Under the pieces are notes generated by a model, which was not told the origin of the DNA, searched no databases, and saw only the letters and a list, made by a program, of their open reading frames with translations. A DNA stretch of 64,000 nt from Gallionella sp. UBA4121 (lineage in GTDB: Bacteria > Pseudomonadota > Gammaproteobacteria > Burkholderiales > Gallionellaceae). The DNA lies in assembly GCA_002381565.1 (NCBI GenBank), contig DFWZ01000056.1:1-64000 (forward strand), given 5' to 3'. Below, one piece after another: positions 34,330 through 43,715 of this stretch. Within the stretch, counting starts at the first letter, position 1. Every line of letters begins with the position of its first letter. The position numbers were made by a program, and so were the translations under genes.

Positions 34330-35829
34330 TTACAGGCGACTCGGGCGGGAAATACCAAACCCCTGAGCAAAATCGATACCGATTTCGCTCAGCTTGGCGA
34401 CGATCTCGTCACTCTCAACGAGCTCTGCAACAGTTTTGACACCGATTTTTTTAGCGGTACGATCGATGGATATCACCTTGGCAAGATCTACCGGATTGCT
34501 GAGCATATTGAGTATGGTACCGCCATCGATTTTCAGGAACTCTACCTGAAAACCCCGTATCTGTTCGAACGAGACACCATGTCTGCCAAAACCGCTCAGC
34601 GCAACACGGCAACCGCATTGCCTGACCTCGCGAATAAATGCTGCAACGCTGTCGTTCCGCGCAGTCAGATCCAATTCAGACACTTCAAAGCACAGAATTG
34701 AACCTGGCATTTTCTGATCATCCAGCATGTTTTTCAGGAAACAGGGGAACTCCGGGTCGCCTATCGTTGCAGATGCCACGTTAATGAAAAATATCGAATC
34801 ACTGTCGCGGCCTGAATTCTGCTGATTTGCTGCCCATTCCAGTACATGCCCTACCACCCAGCGATCCAGATACGGCATCAGGCCATTTTTTTCAGCCAAT
34901 GGAAAGAATGCGCCAGGTGGGGTCGTGCTGTTTTCTTCTTCCCTCAGGCGAATCAGAATCTCATAATGCGCAGTCTTGCCGGAATTTATGGGCAAAGGGG
35001 AAATCAGCTGGCAATACAGGCTAAACTGGCCTTCCTGGATAGCCGCAATGAACTGTTTTCCCGCGTCACGCCGCCCGCTCACCTGCTCGGAAAAAGCTTC
35101 AAGGAACATTTCCTGGTCGGCATGTTCCTTCGTTCCGGCATTTATTGGAGCACCCGAGCTTGTTGCAGATTCAGGCGTTGCAGAGATGGGCAAATCGTCG
35201 CGTTGAGTGATGTCCTGAGCCAGAAAATAAAACCCGGTCACTCGTCCGGCAGCATCGAATTGCGGGACATGCTCCACCGACAGCCGATAGACTGCACCGC
35301 CGGGCATTTCCTGCAAATACTCATAACGCAAGGGCTGTCCATCCAGGGATTGCTGAACCGCCGTGGCAATGCCCGCATAAGCCTTGGAACCAAAAAGTTC
35401 CCGTACAGGTCGTCCGTTAATGAGTTCTGCTTTCAAGTGCAACCAGTCGCGAAAGGCCCGGTTGTGATATCGGCAATGACCATCGGTATCGATCAGCACG
35501 ATCATCGTCAACAATGTCTCGTCGATTAACCGCAAACGCACCTGCGCATCTGCTATTTTTTCCTCGGCGCTTTTGCGCAAGCTCTTCTCAAGTTCAAGTT
35601 TGTCTTTGAGGGCTGATAATTGCGCCGTACGACGCATCAACACCCATTCCGAGCGCGATGCACGGGCCGCTTCGGCAAGCACGGACGCCACAAGAATTCC
35701 TGTCAGAAACGCCGTCCAGGGCAGGTTATCCTGGGTGAAAAAAATTGTTGAAACCAGCGCTGCGACTATGCCAACAACAGCCACCGCCACAATGTACGCC
35801 CTGACACCACGAAAAATTCCGCCACGCAT
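34330..35829 (-). CDS. Membrane PAS protein with degenerate EAL domain
   Basis: 499 residues from ATG 35829 with AGGTGG just upstream. Two membrane segments (YIVAVAVVGIVAALVSTIFF, WTAFLTGILVASVLAE) are followed by a coiled coil, a PAS domain (LLTMIVLIDTDGHCRYHNRAF to FYFLAQDITQRDD) and an EAL-type domain. Catalytic residues are eroded: the EAL motif is YEILIRL, and the DDFG motif reads LSGFGRHG, losing both aspartates. Late motifs (LKIDGG, AELVES, QGFGISRP) persist. It therefore probably cannot hydrolyse cyclic di-GMP and may act as a binding or protein-interaction module. The cyclic-nucleotide-binding protein gene lies just upstream on the same strand. Confidence 0.85.
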   Translation of the reverse strand: MRGGIFRGVRAYIVAVAVVGIVAALVSTIFFTQDNLPWTAFLTGILVASVLAEAARASRSEWVLMRRTAQLSALKDKLELEKSLRKSAEEKIADAQVRLRLIDETLLTMIVLIDTDGHCRYHNRAFRDWLHLKAELINGRPVRELFGSKAYAGIATAVQQSLDGQPLRYEYLQEMPGGAVYRLSVEHVPQFDAAGRVTGFYFLAQDITQRDDLPISATPESATSSGAPINAGTKEHADQEMFLEAFSEQVSGRRDAGKQFIAAIQEGQFSLYCQLISPLPINSGKTAHYEILIRLREEENSTTPPGAFFPLAEKNGLMPYLDRWVVGHVLEWAANQQNSGRDSDSIFFINVASATIGDPEFPCFLKNMLDDQKMPGSILCFEVSELDLTARNDSVAAFIREVRQCGCRVALSGFGRHGVSFEQIRGFQVEFLKIDGGTILNMLSNPVDLAKVISIDRTAKKIGVKTVAELVESDEIVAKLSEIGIDFAQGFGISRPSRL

Positions 35830-35931
35830 ATCCACCTCACCACGCATTTGTAAAGTCTGCCTCTGAAAATATCGGCTCCAAAACACCGCTCGGGAATTGT
35901 TGCAGGCTGCATGAAACTTTTTCCAGGTAAC

Positions 35932-36345
35932 TTATGCCCCTGAAACGTCAACTGATAACGATGGATCTGACAAACACAGTTTTGCTGCCAGGATGCGCTG
36001 ATCGCAGCTTCTGAGTCTTTGCGCCATGACGCGCATCACATCAATAGCAAAGCGAGGCGCTTCATCCACCAAAAAATGAAAACGTTTGCTGTCAACCACG
36101 ACAAATTTACAATCATCCAGCGCGGTTACTGTCGCGTAGCGTGCAGAACCATCAATGACAGCCAGTTCACCCACAAAGGTTCCCGGCACGCACTTCTCAA
36201 ACAACACCCCGCCAATGGAAACTTCAGCTTCACCCTCAATCAGGATATACATCGCATCACCGGTGTCACCCTCCCGGAACAATATCTCCCCGCCTTTAAT
36301 TTCAATGAACGTCGGGTCGTGTCGAAACATGTCAAAAAAAAGCAT
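35932..36345 (-). CDS. Stand-alone cyclic-nucleotide-binding domain protein
   Basis: 137 residues from ATG 36345 with GAGG 5 nt upstream; a start at 36393 is possible but less well supported. It is one cNMP-binding beta-barrel: GGEILFREGDTGDAMYILIE, then the phosphate-binding cassette GTFVGELAVIDGSARYATV, ending with the C-helix. There is no DNA-binding domain, so it is not a CRP-type regulator by itself. The gene precedes the PAS-EAL gene by about 100 bp, and the two may form one signalling pair. A class III cyclase is encoded elsewhere in the window (54.2 kb). Confidence 0.88.
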   Translation of the reverse strand: MLFFDMFRHDPTFIEIKGGEILFREGDTGDAMYILIEGEAEVSIGGVLFEKCVPGTFVGELAVIDGSARYATVTALDDCKFVVVDSKRFHFLVDEAPRFAIDVMRVMAQRLRSCDQRILAAKLCLSDPSLSVDVSGA

Positions 36346-36438
36346 GGGAACCTCAGCGATAGGGAAATTGCATTGATTATGACTGTTCGCCAATCAATTT
36401 ACAATTACGCAACAGGCATCGTTTTTCAGCCCGCAGGG

Positions 36439-37284
36439 TCAATCCTGAGTGCAGGCATTATCAGCGACCGGACGCCTGCCGGAACGAAAATACGCAGTGT
36501 TGTCATAATACGCCGCACTTTCGTTGTCCACCGTCCATCCCGGCACACCCAGCAACGGCACGGGAACCAGTTCGCGGGTACTGCGGCAGTGCTCAGCTTC
36601 AGCCAGATAGTCCGCGACCCGACTATCCAGATGCGCCAGCTGCTGCGCTTGCGGCCAGGTGAAGAACGCCCGCTCCACCGCCAGCAGCAACCCCTGCCCT
36701 GTCATGCCGATATAGGGTTGCCGCGCCTTCTCATACAGGCCGTGACCAAACAGGTAGAAGCCCATCTCGGATCGCACCTGTTCGCGCCGCTGCCAGAACA
36801 ATTCCCGCCAGCAAAAATTGCGCAGCAGTTCCGCCAGAGACTCATCGGCATAGACCACAATGACACCGGATTCATCCAGCAAGGTATTGGTATCGCGCGC
36901 AGCACCCCGCTCACTGCCGGCATCCGCCACCGCAACATCTGTCAGCGCGTGATAATGCCGCGCATTGATGGCCGCCTTGGCCCTGGGATAGGTCAACCAT
37001 ACCAGTGCATTGAACAGGTCATGCCAGTTATCCTGTCGCGTCTGCACTTCTCCTGTGAGATAACAGCGCGGCTCGTATTGTTGCTCGAATACCAGCCGGC
37101 CAGCCCCCTGTTCGACAAAGCGCAGTTCACAGCCAGACTGCACGACAATGGGGTGAGCAACTAACAGCGCATTTAATTCTTCGAGTGTGGGAAATCCCGC
37201 AGTTTTAAGCGCGGATATGACTGAATGCAGCGGCGCGAACAGCATTGATTGCAGCAGGCTGTTCCATTCGGGTGTTTGTTTCAT
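36439..37284 (-). CDS. DUF3025 family protein
   Basis: 281 residues. The block YEPRCYLTGEVQTRQDNWHD followed by LFNALVWLTYPRAKAAINARHY is the hallmark of the DUF3025 family found in beta- and gammaproteobacteria. Function is unknown. It is a soluble protein with no signal peptide. It lies between the radical SAM gene and the cyclic-nucleotide-binding gene, all leftward. Confidence 0.85.
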   Translation of the reverse strand: MKQTPEWNSLLQSMLFAPLHSVISALKTAGFPTLEELNALLVAHPIVVQSGCELRFVEQGAGRLVFEQQYEPRCYLTGEVQTRQDNWHDLFNALVWLTYPRAKAAINARHYHALTDVAVADAGSERGAARDTNTLLDESGVIVVYADESLAELLRNFCWRELFWQRREQVRSEMGFYLFGHGLYEKARQPYIGMTGQGLLLAVERAFFTWPQAQQLAHLDSRVADYLAEAEHCRSTRELVPVPLLGVPGWTVDNESAAYYDNTAYFRSGRRPVADNACTQD

Positions 37285-37319
37285 GCAGGGTATCCGACTC
37301 CGGCCTGATGTTTAAAAGA

Positions 37320-38198
37320 CTAGACGCTTATCTTGACGGGCAAGCCAAGACTTGCGATGCGGTCGGCGAAATCCTGCAACACAGATGCGGGCAAGGCGGA
37401 TAGGCGCGGCGCTTCCCTTTGCTGAGAGGGGCGCGCCAGACCATATAGCAAAACCCCTTGCAAGGCATGACCTTCGCGCAAAAAGCTGTCCACGAACGTC
37501 AGATAGTCATCCTCGTCCTGATGGGACGGCGGCTCATTATCCAGTGCAAACCAGCAGGTTTGCAGCCAGGTCGGACAGGCGGCTGTCGCCGCGACAAGAT
37601 TCTCGCGCACCTTGTCCATACGGGCATGGGTATCGTTGATTTTCAGCATACCGGCCTCGCTTGCGCGATCGAGCTTAAACCACACTTCGCCGCTGATTTT
37701 GGCCATGTCGCGCAAACCCAGTTGTACCTCAGGGCGGTGCAGCAGACTGCCGTTGGTAATCAGCACGGTTTTTACGGTTTCCGGTAAAGCCAGTTCAGTG
37801 CGGACTCGGGCGATGAGTGCGATGACCTGTGAGAATTCAGCTGCGCTGGTGGGTTCGCCGTTGCCGGACAGCGCGATGTCGTTGATTCGCCGCGCGCCTT
37901 CGGGAACACGGTTTTGCATGAAATCGCCTTGCAACAGCTCGGTTAAAAAACCACGCAGTTCGGATTCCAGCAGCACCAGGTCCACAGGCGGCGCCGTGCC
38001 GCGCACAAGGTCAGGCACCTGACAATAGATGCAGCGCCAGTTGCAGGCATTATTGGGATTGAGATTGATACCGACCGAAACGCCGCCTGCGCGGCGCGAC
38101 ACCACCGGATAAACATAGCGCAGCGCCGCGCTGTTACGGTCATGATCGACTGTATTGAGAATCACGACTGCCCCAGGTTCAGTCAATGGATTGCTCAA
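37320..38198 (-). CDS. Radical SAM protein
   Basis: 292 residues. CNWRCIYCQ is the CxxxCxxC cluster-binding motif that cleaves S-adenosylmethionine. ALSGNGEPTSAAEF and VLITNGSLL are further family motifs, as in pyruvate-formate-lyase-activating and wybutosine-type enzymes. The substrate is not evident. The start overlaps the nlpD stop by four bases (ATGA), so it is translated with surE-pcm-nlpD. It occupies the position where rpoS follows nlpD in most beta- and gammaproteobacteria. Confidence 0.9.
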   Translation of the reverse strand: MSNPLTEPGAVVILNTVDHDRNSAALRYVYPVVSRRAGGVSVGINLNPNNACNWRCIYCQVPDLVRGTAPPVDLVLLESELRGFLTELLQGDFMQNRVPEGARRINDIALSGNGEPTSAAEFSQVIALIARVRTELALPETVKTVLITNGSLLHRPEVQLGLRDMAKISGEVWFKLDRASEAGMLKINDTHARMDKVRENLVAATAACPTWLQTCWFALDNEPPSHQDEDDYLTFVDSFLREGHALQGVLLYGLARPSQQREAPRLSALPASVLQDFADRIASLGLPVKISV

Positions 38199-39088
38199 GG
38201 CTTGCCAAGCGACAAATAATTCGCCGGATCAACAGGTTTTCCCAGGCGGCGCACCTCAAAGTGCAGCTTGACCTGATCACTGTCGGTGTTACCCATTTCG
38301 GCGATTTTCTGACCCCGGGTGACAGTTTCACCCTCTTTCACCAGCAACTGATCATTGTGTGCATAGGCGCTCAGATATGTTTTATTATGCTTTATAATCA
38401 GTAGTTTGCCATAGCCACGCAGGCCGCTTCCGCTATACACCACCTTACCGGGTGCGCTGGCGAAAATCGGCTGTCCCAGCTTGCCGGCGATATCGATGCC
38501 CTTGCGATTGTCCGCCTCGGAGAAACTGCCAATCAATTTGCCCTGTGTCGGCATACTCCATTCCAGCGCATCCTCTGCGGCAGCCTGAATTGCCGGCTGA
38601 GCTTCGGGCTTAGCCTCAGGTTTGGCTTCAATCCTGGCTATTACCGGAACACGGGGGCTATCGCCCTGCTGCGCTTCGGCTTTCGCAACGGCAGCTTCGC
38701 TATAAGGATACTTCACCACCTTGGGTTGATCTTTCACTGAAGACTGAGCCGAAGTCTGAGCCTGACGGCTCTCAGTGACAGCTGAAGCAGTACCGGGGAA
38801 CAGCTTAATCTGCTGCCCGACTTGAATCAGATTGGGATCCTGTATGCCATTCAATTCGGCCAGCTCGCGAGGATCGAGTCCATAATTGAACGCGATGGCA
38901 AACAGCGTGTCACCCTTTTGCACCACATGAACCCTGGGGCGCCAGTCCTTATCCATTGATTTTGCAGATGATTTGTCGGAACTTTTTTTAGATACAGCAC
39001 CGTGCTCAACAACCGGCGCACGATGTCCGCTCGATGCACAACCGGCCATCATGGCAGCTACGATCAGCCCAGTAACGATCCTTTTCAT
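38195..39088 (-). CDS. nlpD: NlpD-like lipoprotein with LysM and LytM/M23 domains
   Basis: 297 residues. Lipoprotein signal MKRIVTGLIVAAMMAGCASS has the lipobox cysteine. A LysM peptidoglycan-binding motif (VHVVQKGDTLFAIAFNYGLD) follows, then a Gln/Ala-rich linker. The LytM domain (NRKGIDIAGKLGQPIFASAP to VKLHFEVRRLGKPVDP) lacks the first HxxxD metal ligand, as in NlpD/EnvC activators of amidases, so it is probably non-catalytic and helps cell separation. It overlaps pcm upstream and the radical SAM gene downstream. Length is slightly below the family average. Confidence 0.93.
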   Translation of the reverse strand: MKRIVTGLIVAAMMAGCASSGHRAPVVEHGAVSKKSSDKSSAKSMDKDWRPRVHVVQKGDTLFAIAFNYGLDPRELAELNGIQDPNLIQVGQQIKLFPGTASAVTESRQAQTSAQSSVKDQPKVVKYPYSEAAVAKAEAQQGDSPRVPVIARIEAKPEAKPEAQPAIQAAAEDALEWSMPTQGKLIGSFSEADNRKGIDIAGKLGQPIFASAPGKVVYSGSGLRGYGKLLIIKHNKTYLSAYAHNDQLLVKEGETVTRGQKIAEMGNTDSDQVKLHFEVRRLGKPVDPANYLSLGKP

Positions 39089-39762
39089 GCTTTCCCCATC
39101 AAGAGTGGTACAAAGTTCACCGGCTCAAGCCTGGACTCGCGAAACCCCGACTCGGTACGCTCAACCAGATATAAACACTGCTCCAGACGCCCCATCGGCA
39201 GCACCATACGACCGCCTGTCGCCAACTGCTCGCGCAATGCCGCCGACATCACGGGGGCTGCCGCTGCCATGATAATACCGTCAAAGGGGGCCGCTTCCGG
39301 CAAGCCGTCACTTCCATCCGCATAGCAAAAGTGAACATTATCGACTTTAAGGTCGGCCAGTTGTTTTTTGGCACGTTGATACAGCGGGGCGATGCGCTCC
39401 ATGGTATAGACTTCGGGAAACACATGCGCTAAAACTGCCGCCTGATATCCGCAGCCCGTGCCGATTTCCAGCACGCGTTTGACAGACCGGATACCCTCAG
39501 CGCGCAACACTTCAATCATGCGCGCAACGATGTATGGCTGGGAGATGGTTTGGTCAAAATTGATCGGCAGCGACACATCATCATATGCACGGGAAGCCAG
39601 CGCCTCGTCGACGAATAAATGTCGCGGCACCTCGTACATCGCTGCGAGCACCGCCTCGTCCTTAATACCCTTATCGCGCAGACGGTCTATCATACGCAAG
39701 CGGGTACGCGACGAAGTCATGCCGATACCATGGTGCCGCAGCGTCATCTCTGACCCAGCCAT
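39085..39762 (-). CDS. pcm: Protein-L-isoaspartate O-methyltransferase
   Basis: 225 residues. It repairs isoaspartyl residues in ageing proteins by methylation. Family motifs: VPRHLFVDEALASRAYDDVS, ISQPYIVARM, SAM site VLEIGTGCGYQAAVLA, and the C-terminal GGRMVLPMG. It overlaps surE upstream by 19 bp and nlpD downstream by four, forming the conserved surE-pcm-nlpD cluster. Confidence 0.96.
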   Translation of the reverse strand: MAGSEMTLRHHGIGMTSSRTRLRMIDRLRDKGIKDEAVLAAMYEVPRHLFVDEALASRAYDDVSLPINFDQTISQPYIVARMIEVLRAEGIRSVKRVLEIGTGCGYQAAVLAHVFPEVYTMERIAPLYQRAKKQLADLKVDNVHFCYADGSDGLPEAAPFDGIIMAAAAPVMSAALREQLATGGRMVLPMGRLEQCLYLVERTESGFRESRLEPVNFVPLLMGKA

Positions 39763-40490
39763 GTGCCCAGCGCATCGAGCTGGCTGTATTGAGTCAGATC
39801 AATCTGCAACGGGGTCAACGAGACGCGCAGCTGATTGAGCGCATTAAAATCCGTGCCCTCCCCCGCGTCCTGCGCAGCTCCGGCCGCACCGACCCAGTAA
39901 ACTGTTTCGCCGTTCGGGGTCAGCGCCTTGATTACCGGTTCGGCCTTGTGACGTTTGCCCAGGCGTGTAACATCCAGTCCTTGCAGTTGTTCATAAGGGA
40001 TATCCGGCACATTCACATTGAGCAACCAGGGCTGCTGGTGCGTCTGACAAGCGAAGCGTTGCACCAGATCACTGGCGACCCTGGCTGCCGTATCAAAATA
40101 CCTCCATTCCCTGCCAACCAGCGAGATGGCGATAGCCGGAATGCCCAGCAAATAACCTTCGGTCGCGGCAGCCACTGTCCCGGAGTAAATCGTGTCATCG
40201 CCCATGTTTGCACCGGCATTGATGCCTGACACCACCATATCCGGCTGGTAATCAAGCATGCCGGTCACGGCCAGATGCACACAATCGGTCGGTGTTCCAT
40301 TGACGTAATAGAAACCACTGGCAGCGCGTCTCAACTTGAGCGGCCGGTCGAGTGTCAGGGAGTTACTGGCACCACTGCGATCACGCTCAGGCGCCACAAC
40401 CACGACTTCGGCAACTTTGGACAGATGCTCAGCCAGACAGGCCAGGCCGGGAGCGAAATAACCATCGTCATTGCTGATCAGGATGCGCAT
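39744..40490 (-). CDS. surE: 5'/3'-nucleotidase SurE
   Basis: 248 residues. The metal-binding N-terminus MRILISNDDGYFAPGL is complete. SGASNSLTLDRPL, NGTPTDCVHLA and VSGINAGANMGDDTIYSGTVAAA are all conserved. It is a stationary-phase nucleotidase and phosphatase acting on nucleoside monophosphates. It heads the surE-pcm-nlpD-radical SAM operon, about 45 bp after tRNA-Pro(GGG) on the same strand. Confidence 0.97.
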   Translation of the reverse strand: MRILISNDDGYFAPGLACLAEHLSKVAEVVVVAPERDRSGASNSLTLDRPLKLRRAASGFYYVNGTPTDCVHLAVTGMLDYQPDMVVSGINAGANMGDDTIYSGTVAAATEGYLLGIPAIAISLVGREWRYFDTAARVASDLVQRFACQTHQQPWLLNVNVPDIPYEQLQGLDVTRLGKRHKAEPVIKALTPNGETVYWVGAAGAAQDAGEGTDFNALNQLRVSLTPLQIDLTQYSQLDALGTWLGQR

Positions 40491-40535
40491 CGGCAGAAAG
40501 ATAAATAACAGGGAGTCTGTAAGTTGAAAAAAATC

Positions 40536-40612
<77 letters not shown>

Positions 40613-40655
40613 AAGCCGCAGATTATAACAGAGCAAGTTATAAAACGGAGGATTT

Positions 40656-41045
40656 TTACGCCTCCAGCAGTGCGATGATGTCACGAATTTCACGTTTTAG
40701 CGCCATTACATCCAGTCCAGATGCTGCACCTGCGTGATCTTTCCCCTCTACCGGCACAACCGAATTACCGGACTCACGCGCACCATCGAGCCGGTTACGC
40801 GCCCCGCTGATGGTAAAACCCTGCTCATACAGCAATTCGCGTATGCGCCGTATCAACACCACTTCATGATGCTGATAATATCTGCGATTGCCGCTTCGTT
40901 TGACCGGGTTAAGCTGGGTAAACTCCTGCTCCCAGTAGCGCAACACATGCGCTTTGACCCCGCACAACTCGCTGACCTCACCGATGGTGAAGTAACGTTT
41001 GGCCGGAATTGCAGGAAGTTCTGAATTAGGCTTGTGGGGTTCCAT
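40656..41045 (-). CDS. MerR-family transcriptional regulator
   Basis: 129 residues. The winged helix-turn-helix is clear: KRYFTIGEVSELCGVKAHVL followed by RYWEQEFTQLNPVKRSGNRR. A dimerisation helix follows (LIRRIRELLYEQGFTISGAR). It overlaps the end of ihfA by 20 bp; a small MerR-like gene after ihfA is the rule in beta- and gammaproteobacteria. The effector is unknown and the short C-terminus lacks a metal site. Confidence 0.93.
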   Translation of the reverse strand: MEPHKPNSELPAIPAKRYFTIGEVSELCGVKAHVLRYWEQEFTQLNPVKRSGNRRYYQHHEVVLIRRIRELLYEQGFTISGARNRLDGARESGNSVVPVEGKDHAGAASGLDVMALKREIRDIIALLEA

Positions 41046-41337
41046 GATACGACTTTTCCACCATCGTCTTTAGCTTCTGACTGGGGTGAAATGTCACCAC
41101 GCGGCGTGCTGAAATAGGAATCTCGATGCCCGTCTTGGGATTTCGCCCGGGACGTTGCGGTTTGTCACGCAATTGAAAATTGCCGAAACCGGATAACTTT
41201 ACGCTCTCCCCCAACTCCAACTGTACACGAATTTCTTCGAAAAAAGCTTCCACCATATCTTTGGCTTCGCGCTTATTCAGGCCGACCTTGGCAAAGAGCA
41301 AATCCGCCAGTTCAGCTTTTGTTAATGTTGTTATCAT
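41026..41337 (-). CDS. ihfA: Integration host factor alpha subunit
   Basis: 103 residues. This HU/IHF-fold DNA-bending protein has the signature GFGNFQLRDKPQRPGRNPKT and the N-terminal helix TLTKAELADLLFAKVGLNKR. It pairs with IhfB in replication, recombination and transcription. It follows pheT by 9 bp, as in many proteobacteria. Confidence 0.97.
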   Translation of the reverse strand: MITTLTKAELADLLFAKVGLNKREAKDMVEAFFEEIRVQLELGESVKLSGFGNFQLRDKPQRPGRNPKTGIEIPISARRVVTFHPSQKLKTMVEKSYHGTPQA

Positions 41338-41346
41338 ATTCTCCCC

Positions 41347-43704
41347 TTACATGCGCAACTGCGCGCCTTGCCTGTTCAATACATCCACCAATACCGCAAT
41401 GACAGGTTCTATTTCCGCATCTGTGAGCGTCTTTTGAGTATCTTGTAACCAAACACGGAATGCAAGACTTTTTTTGCCCGGCTCGACACCCGCCCCTCGA
41501 TATACATCAAATAAAACAACTTCCTGCACATGCGGCGCGCAAGCTTGCAGCATGGCATCCGTCAAACTTTGCACGCTGACGGACTCATCTACCAATACGG
41601 CCAGATCACGGCGTACCGGCAAAAATTTCGAGATGTCGCTCATACCTGGCACCTGCACTTGCATTAACGCATCCATTTCAACTTCGAACCATATGCCCGC
41701 CTGCGCCATGTCATACTGCTGCTGCCAATGCGGATGCAACTCGCCTATCCAGCCCACGACTTTATCGGCACAGTAAATCTGCGCCGAGCGTCCCGGATGC
41801 AACGCCGGATGGCTGGCTGCAGCAAAACGCAACACATTAGGCGCGAACAGTGCTTCGACATCCGCCTTTACATCGTAAAAATCAACCGGTCTGGCGGCGG
41901 CACCCCATTGCTCCGGCAAACTGCTGCCGTAAGCCATTCCTGACAGGCGCTGGGTTTGCACGTACTCATTTCCAGATTTCGCAAAACAGGCCCCCGCTTC
42001 AAACAGACGCACGCGCGCTTGTTTGCGGTTCAGATTGAAGCGCAAGGCACCCACCAGTCCGGCTATCAGAGAACTGCGCATCACTGCCAGATTGCTGGCA
42101 ATCGGATTTTGCAACGCTACCGGGTTGTCGTTGCCGCACAGATCACGCTCTAACTGCTCTTCGACGAAGGCGTAGCTGACGATTTCCTGATAGTCGCGCG
42201 CGACCAGCGTTTGCTGAATACGTGCCAATGGGCGCTGCAATTCGCTGTACGGCAGCATAGTCAACGCAGCGTGCGGGGCTAACGCCGGAATATTGTCGTA
42301 ACCATACAGACGTGCTACTTCCTCAATCAGATCAGACTCGATGGCCAGATCGAACCTAAAGCTCGGCGGTTTTACGGTAAAGCCTTCACCGTTCATCACA
42401 AAATCAAGTTGCAGACGCGTGAGCAACTCGGCAATTTTACTAAATTCCAGCGAGATGCCCAGCACCCGCGCCACACGCGATACACGTAAACTGATCGCCG
42501 GACGCACTGGTATCTCGCTGCGAATTTCGGTAATTTCACCTGCCTGACCGCCGCAGATTTGCAGTATCAATTGCGTGGCGCGTTCCAGCGCCTCAACTGT
42601 TGCGGAAAAATCCACGCCTCGCTCGAAGCGGAACGAAGAGTCGGTTGCCAGACCGAAGCGGCGCGCACGACCGGCTATCGCATCGGGGTGAAAGAAGGCC
42701 GCTTCCAGAAGCACGTTTTGCGAACCTGTTTCAACACCGCTGCCCTGCCCGCCCATGATGCCTGCCAGTGCCAGCACCCGCGCATCATCCGCGATTACCA
42801 ATACTTCTTCATCTAAAACAACCGCCTGATCGTTAAGCAGGGTCAGGGACTCATCTTTTTTGGCGCGGCGCACCGTGATGCTGCCGGAAAGTTTATCCGA
42901 ATCAAAGGCGTGCATGGGCTGACCGAGCTCCATCATCACATAGTTGGTGATGTCTACCACGGCATTGATCAATCTCAACCCGCTACGCTCCAGGCGGCGC
43001 CGTATCCAGACAGGCGTCGCAGCAGCAGTATTCACGCCCGCTACCCTACGACCGCAATACAACGGACACGCCTCTTTATCTTCAACCACTACCTTCAACT
43101 GCCCGGCATGGGTCACAGGCTGCGTTGCTATCGCTACCGGCTGCAATTGACTGCCGGTCAGCGCCGCGACTTCGCGGGCGATTCCCTTCATTCCGGAGCA
43201 ATCGCTGCGGTTCGGTGTCAGCTTCAAGGTGAATAGCTTGTCGTCCAGATCGAGGTACTCGCGCAGCGTCTGGCCGACGGGCGCATCTTCCGGCAATATC
43301 CATAATCCCGCACTCTCCGTTGCCAGCCCCAGTTCGACGTCCGAACACAGCATGCCGGACGAACTGACGCCGCGCACCTTTGCCTGCTTGATATTGAAGT
43401 CACCGGGCAGCACAGCGCCAATACGCGCGCAAGGCACTTTGATGCCGACCGCCACGTTAGCTGCGCCGCACACGATAGTCAGCGGCTCGGCCTCGCCCAC
43501 ATTCACCTGACAGACATTCAGGCGATCCGCATCGGGATGTTTTTCAACCGCCATTACTTCGGCGACCACTACGTTATTAAAAGCAGGTGCGACCGCGTCC
43601 ATAGCCTCGACTTCGAGCCCTGCCATCGTCAAAACATGGCCCAGCTCTACGCTTGTCAGATCAGGATCAACCCAGGTTCTTAACCAATTCTCAGAAAATT
43701 TCAT
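41347..43704 (-). CDS. pheT: Phenylalanine-tRNA ligase beta subunit
   Basis: 785 residues. The N-terminal EMAP/tRNA-binding domain (VVVAEVMAVEKHPDADRLNV), B3/B4 editing region (RFGLATDSSFRFERGVDFS), B5 domain and C-terminal anticodon-binding FDX domain (ISKFLPVRRDLAVLVDESVS) are all present. It joins PheS in an alpha2-beta2 enzyme that charges tRNA-Phe. It lies 11 bp after pheS. Confidence 0.98.
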   Translation of the reverse strand: MKFSENWLRTWVDPDLTSVELGHVLTMAGLEVEAMDAVAPAFNNVVVAEVMAVEKHPDADRLNVCQVNVGEAEPLTIVCGAANVAVGIKVPCARIGAVLPGDFNIKQAKVRGVSSSGMLCSDVELGLATESAGLWILPEDAPVGQTLREYLDLDDKLFTLKLTPNRSDCSGMKGIAREVAALTGSQLQPVAIATQPVTHAGQLKVVVEDKEACPLYCGRRVAGVNTAAATPVWIRRRLERSGLRLINAVVDITNYVMMELGQPMHAFDSDKLSGSITVRRAKKDESLTLLNDQAVVLDEEVLVIADDARVLALAGIMGGQGSGVETGSQNVLLEAAFFHPDAIAGRARRFGLATDSSFRFERGVDFSATVEALERATQLILQICGGQAGEITEIRSEIPVRPAISLRVSRVARVLGISLEFSKIAELLTRLQLDFVMNGEGFTVKPPSFRFDLAIESDLIEEVARLYGYDNIPALAPHAALTMLPYSELQRPLARIQQTLVARDYQEIVSYAFVEEQLERDLCGNDNPVALQNPIASNLAVMRSSLIAGLVGALRFNLNRKQARVRLFEAGACFAKSGNEYVQTQRLSGMAYGSSLPEQWGAAARPVDFYDVKADVEALFAPNVLRFAAASHPALHPGRSAQIYCADKVVGWIGELHPHWQQQYDMAQAGIWFEVEMDALMQVQVPGMSDISKFLPVRRDLAVLVDESVSVQSLTDAMLQACAPHVQEVVLFDVYRGAGVEPGKKSLAFRVWLQDTQKTLTDAEIEPVIAVLVDVLNRQGAQLRM

Positions 43705-43715
43705 CGCTTTAATTC

